From: Rhizobiales bacterium 65-79
GTDB lineage: Bacteria > Pseudomonadota > Alphaproteobacteria > Rhizobiales > Rhizobiaceae
DNA: 38,326 bases
Assembly: GCA_001896885.1 (NCBI GenBank)
Contig: MKRJ01000052.1
Coordinates: forward strand, 1 to 38,326
Reading direction: 5' to 3'
The notes under the pieces are model-generated. The model did not search any database and was not told where the DNA came from. It was given only the letters and a program-made list of their open reading frames with translations. Below are positions 35,199-38,326 of the stretch, in pieces. Positions within the stretch are counted from its first letter, which is position 1. Every line of letters begins with the position of its first letter. The position numbers and the translations under genes are program-made.

Positions 35199-35501
35199 AT
35201 GACCCGTGAGGAAATCATCGAGAAATTGAAGGCCATGGAGCCGGAACTGCGCGCGCGGGGCATTACGCGCATGCAGATATTCGGCTCGCGCGCCCGCGGC
35301 GACGAGCGGCCGGACAGCGACCTGGATTTGCTGATCGAATACGAACGGCCTACGGCCGCGTCCGGCTTCGATTTCTTCGGCATTGGCCCTGACCTAACGG
35401 AGGCGCTGGGCGTCGAAACCAATGTCGTCGGGGACCATAGCGGAATGAAGCCACGTTTTCGGCGCGAAATCAGCCGCGATCTCGTGACGGTATTCGGATG
35501 A
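35199..35501 (+). CDS. MNT-type nucleotidyltransferase (MntA-like antitoxin)
   Basis: A 100-residue minimal nucleotidyltransferase. The signature IFGSRARGDERPDSDLDLLI holds the GS pair at residues 29-30 and the metal-binding Asp41 and Asp43. In HepT-MntA systems this protein adds AMP to the HEPN toxin. Its stop overlaps the HEPN start by four bases (ATGA). It is encoded opposite to the sulfolactate genes that flank it. Unlike the copy near 16 kb, it is intact. Confidence 0.88.
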   Translation: MTREEIIEKLKAMEPELRARGITRMQIFGSRARGDERPDSDLDLLIEYERPTAASGFDFFGIGPDLTEALGVETNVVGDHSGMKPRFRREISRDLVTVFG

Positions 35502-35860
35502 ACCCCTCCCGCCGAATCGCGCATCGTCTTCTCGACATGCTTGAGGAGATCAACAGGATACGTGAGACGCTTGACGGGGAGACGTTCGAAAGCTTTCGCA
35601 ACCACAGGCTGAAACGGCCTGCGGTCGAACGCATGCTCGAAATCATCAGCGAAGCGTCCCGGCATGTTCCCGATGAGGTGAAATCCGCTTATCACAATGT
35701 CCCGTGGCGAAAGATCGCGGGGGTGGGCAATATACTTCGTCATAGCTATCACGAAACGGATCCTGCGATCTTATGGGATATCTATGAGAACCATCTGTCG
35801 CAGCTGGAGAATACGATCCGCGCAGTGCAACCCCGCTATCCGGATGTCGAGAACGACTGA
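35498..35860 (+). CDS. HEPN-domain protein (DUF86, HepT-like toxin)
   Basis: A 120-residue helical DUF86/HEPN protein, RNase-like in the known HepT group. The motif region reads IAGVGNILRHSYHETD: His and the Tyr of HxY are present, but the Arg four residues before His (RNxxxH) is Gly, as in the other copy. It shares helices ERMLEIISEASRHVPDE with the first copy, so the two come from one subfamily. It is coupled to the MNT gene by ATGA and stops 5 bases before the stop of suyB on the other strand. Confidence 0.87.
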   Translation: MNPSRRIAHRLLDMLEEINRIRETLDGETFESFRNHRLKRPAVERMLEIISEASRHVPDEVKSAYHNVPWRKIAGVGNILRHSYHETDPAILWDIYENHLSQLENTIRAVQPRYPDVEND

Positions 35861-35865
35861 ATACG

Positions 35866-37047
35866 TCACGCGCTCCGATAAAGCTTGGTCATGACGAACT
35901 CGCGATGGCCGAGGGATTCCGCCGCCGTGAACCGGCCGTTCGCGGTGCGCACGATCATCTCGATCAGGGCGTCCCCGGCCTGGTCGATCGTCATGTCGCG
36001 CCGCAGGATGCCGGTGACGTCGACGTCGATGTGCTCGCTCATGGTGCGCAGCGTGCGCGGATTGGCGGTGATCTTGATGACCGGCACGATCGGGTTGCCG
36101 ACGATGTTGCCCTGCCCGGTCGGGAAGGTGTGGACGACATAGCCGCCCGCCGCCATCAGGGTCACGCATTCGGCGGCCGCCGACGACGAATCCATGAAAT
36201 AAAGGCCCTTGCCGGATTTCGGCTGCTCCGCCGGCTCGAGGATATCGATATATTTCGAGGTGCGGCCGATCTTCTCGAGATTGCCGAGCGCCTTCTCCTC
36301 GATAGTCGTCAGCCCGCCCTCGATGTTGCCCTTGGTCGGCTGCGATTCGGAAAGGTCATCGACCTTGTTCGCCTCGATGACGTCGTCCTGATAGGCCTTC
36401 CACATCCGGTACCAGCGCTCGCCGACCTCCGGATTGATGGCGCGCGCCTTGGCGATATGCTCGCCGCCGGTGATCTCGGAAGTCTCGCCGAAGACGCCGT
36501 AGATGCCCTCGGGCAAAAGCTTGTCATACATGTTGCCGACCGTCGGGCAGGAACCGAGGCCGGTCGTCGTGTCGCTCTCGCCGCATTTGGTCGAGACCCA
36601 TATGTCGGAGATCGGGCATTCCTCGCGCTGCAGCTCGGAAGCATACTGGACATATTCCTGCGCCTTGCGAGAGGCGTCCATGATGGTCTTGAGATCGCCG
36701 TTCTTCTCGATCGAGAAGCCGGTCACCGGCTTGCCAGTCTCGGCGATGCCGTCGACGATCTTCTTGGTCCAGCCCGGCTCGATGCCGATGACGATTGCCG
36801 CCGCGACGTTCGGATTTGCACCGGTGCCGATCATGGTGCGGAAATGCAGGTCGAGGTCGGCGCCGAACTGCAGCCGTCCATAGGAATGCGGCAGCGCCAG
36901 CGTGCCCTTGATGTTGTTGGCGACCGCCTCGCAGGCGGCGTTGGAAATGTCGTCGACCGGCAGGATGACGACATGGTTGCGCACGCCGACGCGGCCGTTG
37001 TCGCGCCGGTAGCCCTTGAAGGTCAGGTTGGAATATTTCGAAGCCAT
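35866..37047 (-). CDS. suyB: (2R)-sulfolactate sulfo-lyase subunit beta
   Basis: A 393-residue member of the UxaA family in the SuyB lineage. With SuyA it splits (2R)-3-sulfolactate into pyruvate and sulfite. It opens [23 protein letters not shown]. Conserved blocks are GFSIEKNGD, the Cys-bearing [20 protein letters not shown] (likely metal or cluster ligands) and [19 protein letters not shown]. The length agrees with a beta subunit of about 42 kDa. ATG 37047 is chosen; the frame is open 44 codons upstream into suyA, in sequence without family features. It lies 46 bases after suyA. Altronate dehydratase-type enzymes are the nearest alternative. Confidence 0.9.
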   Translation of the reverse strand: MASKYSNLTFKGYRRDNGRVGVRNHVVILPVDDISNAACEAVANNIKGTLALPHSYGRLQFGADLDLHFRTMIGTGANPNVAAAIVIGIEPGWTKKIVDGIAETGKPVTGFSIEKNGDLKTIMDASRKAQEYVQYASELQREECPISDIWVSTKCGESDTTTGLGSCPTVGNMYDKLLPEGIYGVFGETSEITGGEHIAKARAINPEVGERWYRMWKAYQDDVIEANKVDDLSESQPTKGNIEGGLTTIEEKALGNLEKIGRTSKYIDILEPAEQPKSGKGLYFMDSSSAAAECVTLMAAGGYVVHTFPTGQGNIVGNPIVPVIKITANPRTLRTMSEHIDVDVTGILRRDMTIDQAGDALIEMIVRTANGRFTAAESLGHREFVMTKLYRSA

Positions 37048-37093
37048 GGCTTTTGTCCGGAAATGAATGAAGGATCGCGGCGGCCGAAAGGCC

Positions 37094-37381
37094 CTACCAG
37101 CGCTTGGTCTTGAGATTATGCACGTGGACGTGGCCGCCCTTCTCCACATCGGCGACGAAGCGGCCGATGTCCTCGCCATACTTGATGGCGGTGTCGTCCT
37201 TCTTGAGATTCTTCAATGCCACCTTGTGGCCGATCGGAACGTCGGATTTGGCCTCGACCTCGAAGGTCGAATCGTCTGCGGTGACGACGCCGAGCAGCTT
37301 CATGCCCTTGGTGACGCCTTCCACGACCACCACCGCGACGTTATCCTTGTGCTCGTGTGCCAGAACATGCGGTATCGCCAT
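37094..37381 (-). CDS. suyA: (2R)-sulfolactate sulfo-lyase subunit alpha
   Basis: A 95-residue SAF-domain protein, the small subunit of sulfolactate sulfo-lyase. It starts [20 protein letters not shown] and contains [18 protein letters not shown], then [26 protein letters not shown] 37381 has GAGG close upstream; the open frame starts at 37429. It is the first gene of the operon and is divergent from a GntR regulator across 118 bases that hold two perfect inverted repeats. Confidence 0.9.
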   Translation of the reverse strand: MAIPHVLAHEHKDNVAVVVVEGVTKGMKLLGVVTADDSTFEVEAKSDVPIGHKVALKNLKKDDTAIKYGEDIGRFVADVEKGGHVHVHNLKTKRW

Positions 37382-37413
37382 CCGACCTCGCCCTTTCGCT
37401 GCCAATCCGTTCA

Positions 37414-37427
37414 GTCTTATATAAGAC
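37414..37427. promoter_or_regulatory. Perfect 14-bp palindrome, candidate GntR operator
   Basis: GTCTTATATAAGAC is fully symmetric, of the size and AT-rich centre expected for a HutC-type GntR dimer. It lies 33 bases before suyA, just downstream of a likely -10 box, where a bound repressor would block transcription. Confidence 0.6.
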
Positions 37428-37454
37428 ATAAGATATAGGTTCTGGCGGAGTCAA
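37425..37454 (-). promoter_or_regulatory. Likely promoter of suyAB
   Basis: On the minus strand TTGACT (37454-37449) is followed after 17-18 bases by TTATGT/TATGTC (about 37431-37425). Both inverted repeats touch it: one arm of the 37449-37475 repeat covers the -35 box, and the 37414-37427 palindrome adjoins the -10 box. This favours control by the adjacent regulator. Confidence 0.45.
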
Positions 37455-37475
37455 TCGCGCGCAGGTAGATTGACT
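37449..37475. promoter_or_regulatory. Second inverted repeat in the suyA / regulator gap
   Basis: AGTCAATC (37449-37456) and GATTGACT (37468-37475) are perfect 8-bp arms around 11 bases. The left arm overlaps the -35 box of the suyAB promoter. The right arm lies 24 bases before the regulator start. It is a second candidate operator, or a site for another protein. Confidence 0.5.
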
Positions 37476-37499
37476 GCGTGTTTTGCAGGGGATGACCGC

Positions 37500-38234
37500 A
37501 TGGCGGAAACGAGCGCGGGCGTAACGTTCAGCTACCGGCCGCTCTACATCCAGGTGAAGGACAGCCTGATCCGGCGGCTGATCGACGGCGCGTGGCAGCC
37601 CGGCCAGATCATCCCTTCGGAGACCGACCTCGCGCGCGAGATCGGGGTGAGCCAGGGCACCATCCGCAAGGCGCTCGACAGCATGACGGCTGAGAATTTG
37701 CTGGTCCGCCGCCAGGGGCGCGGCACCTATGTCGCCGAGCCTGCCGAAAGCCGGATCCTCTTCCAGTATTTCCGCATCGTGCCCGACAGCGACGAAGCCT
37801 CCTTTCCCGATTCGCGCATCCTCGACTGGTCGCGGGAAAAGGCGACCGAGGCCGAAAGGGAAAGCCTTGCGCTCCCCGAGGGATCGCATGTGTGGCGCAT
37901 CGCCCGCGTCCGCGATCTCGGCGGAATGCCTGCGATCGCCGAGACGATCTCGCTATCGGCCGCGCGCTTCGCCGGCTTCGACGCCCTGCCCGCGATCCCC
38001 AACAACATCTATCGGCTCTATTCGGAGAAATGGGGCATCACCATCGCGCGGGCCCGCGAGAAGCTGAAAGCCGTCGCCGCCTCCAGCGCCGACGCCGATG
38101 CGCTCGGCTGCGCGGAAGCCACGCCACTTCTGAGGATCAGCCGGGTCGCCTTCGACCTGGAAGGCAACCCGGTCGAGCTGCGCGTCTCGCGCTGCCTGAC
38201 CGAAAACGTCCATTATCTTTCCGAGCTTCGCTAG
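37500..38234 (+). CDS. suyR: GntR/HutC-family transcriptional regulator of the sulfolactate genes
   Basis: A 244-residue regulator. The winged-helix GntR domain is at about residues 8-75 (IIPSETDLAREIGVSQGTIRKAL, then RRQGRGTYVAEP). A UTRA ligand-binding domain follows from about 90 to 235. HutC/UTRA proteins are usually repressors released by a small organic acid; sulfolactate is the obvious guess. ATG 37500 has AGGGG 8 bases upstream; TTG 37470 is less likely. It is divergent from suyA. The last 92 bases of the window after it hold no gene I can name. Confidence 0.82.
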   Translation: MAETSAGVTFSYRPLYIQVKDSLIRRLIDGAWQPGQIIPSETDLAREIGVSQGTIRKALDSMTAENLLVRRQGRGTYVAEPAESRILFQYFRIVPDSDEASFPDSRILDWSREKATEAERESLALPEGSHVWRIARVRDLGGMPAIAETISLSAARFAGFDALPAIPNNIYRLYSEKWGITIARAREKLKAVAASSADADALGCAEATPLLRISRVAFDLEGNPVELRVSRCLTENVHYLSELR

Positions 38235-38326
38235 AGCCTTTCATGGTTAGCTAGAAGCAGTTCTGTTTCTCCGATGGCGAGGCGATCCGCCAGGAGGGCG
38301 GCGCGGGGCGTACCGGTGGTACGGCC

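Noticed and set aside
35905-37113. A 402-codon plus-strand frame over suyB
   Set aside because: It is antisense to suyB, which has clear family blocks; the translation is unlike any protein family.

Overview
The window reads as a chromosomal segment of an alphaproteobacterium of the order Hyphomicrobiales (Rhizobiales), probably near the Phyllobacteriaceae. The grounds are the rlmB / tRNA-Tyr / tRNA-Gly / tuf neighbourhood, a DUF982 protein, high GC, AGGAG-type ribosome sites, and long imperfect palindromes between genes of the kind common in rhizobia. The genus is inference.

Layout. 1-4148 is a housekeeping block: tuf start, sulfotransferase, small Cys protein, tRNA-Gly, tRNA-Tyr, rlmB, a DUF982 gene, tRNA-Thr and nadK. 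4382-8814 holds a DEAD-box helicase, a PhnD-like protein, a fatty acid desaturase and a divergent XRE regulator. From 17906 down to 8827 all genes lie on the minus strand: tetR-ilvC, a MNT-HEPN pair whose MNT gene is frameshifted, a GcvT-type FAD oxidoreductase, a DUF1194 von Willebrand protein and a taurine/nitrate-type ABC transporter. 18406-25547 holds a membrane protein, a HAD hydrolase, an MFS carrier, an aldo/keto reductase, a DUF1624-methyltransferase pair and a DGPF / ECF42-like sigma / DoxX module. 25544-28293 has a di-heme peroxidase with a YtkA-like partner and a KDG kinase. 28337-30654 is an accessory patch: outer-membrane barrel, a RiPP-like small peptide and three small unknowns.

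30655-38234 is the most coherent metabolic unit. It holds aldose epimerase, an SSADH-family aldehyde dehydrogenase, an Ldh-family oxidoreductase (comC-like), a D-2-hydroxyacid dehydrogenase (slcC-like), suyB and suyA, with a divergent GntR/HutC regulator. Together these fit breakdown of sulfolactate (perhaps from sulfolactaldehyde) to pyruvate and sulfite. An intact MNT-HEPN pair sits in the opposite orientation inside the cluster, between slcC and suyB. Two perfect inverted repeats lie in the suyA/regulator gap. No sulfite oxidase, sulfite exporter or sulfolactate importer is visible in the window.

The points most worth a second look are the frameshifted MNT gene beside an intact HEPN gene, the missing canonical HEPN arginine in both HEPN copies, the sulfolactate cluster and its operators, the YxxPxL RiPP-like peptide, and several clean operator-like palindromes beside regulator genes.
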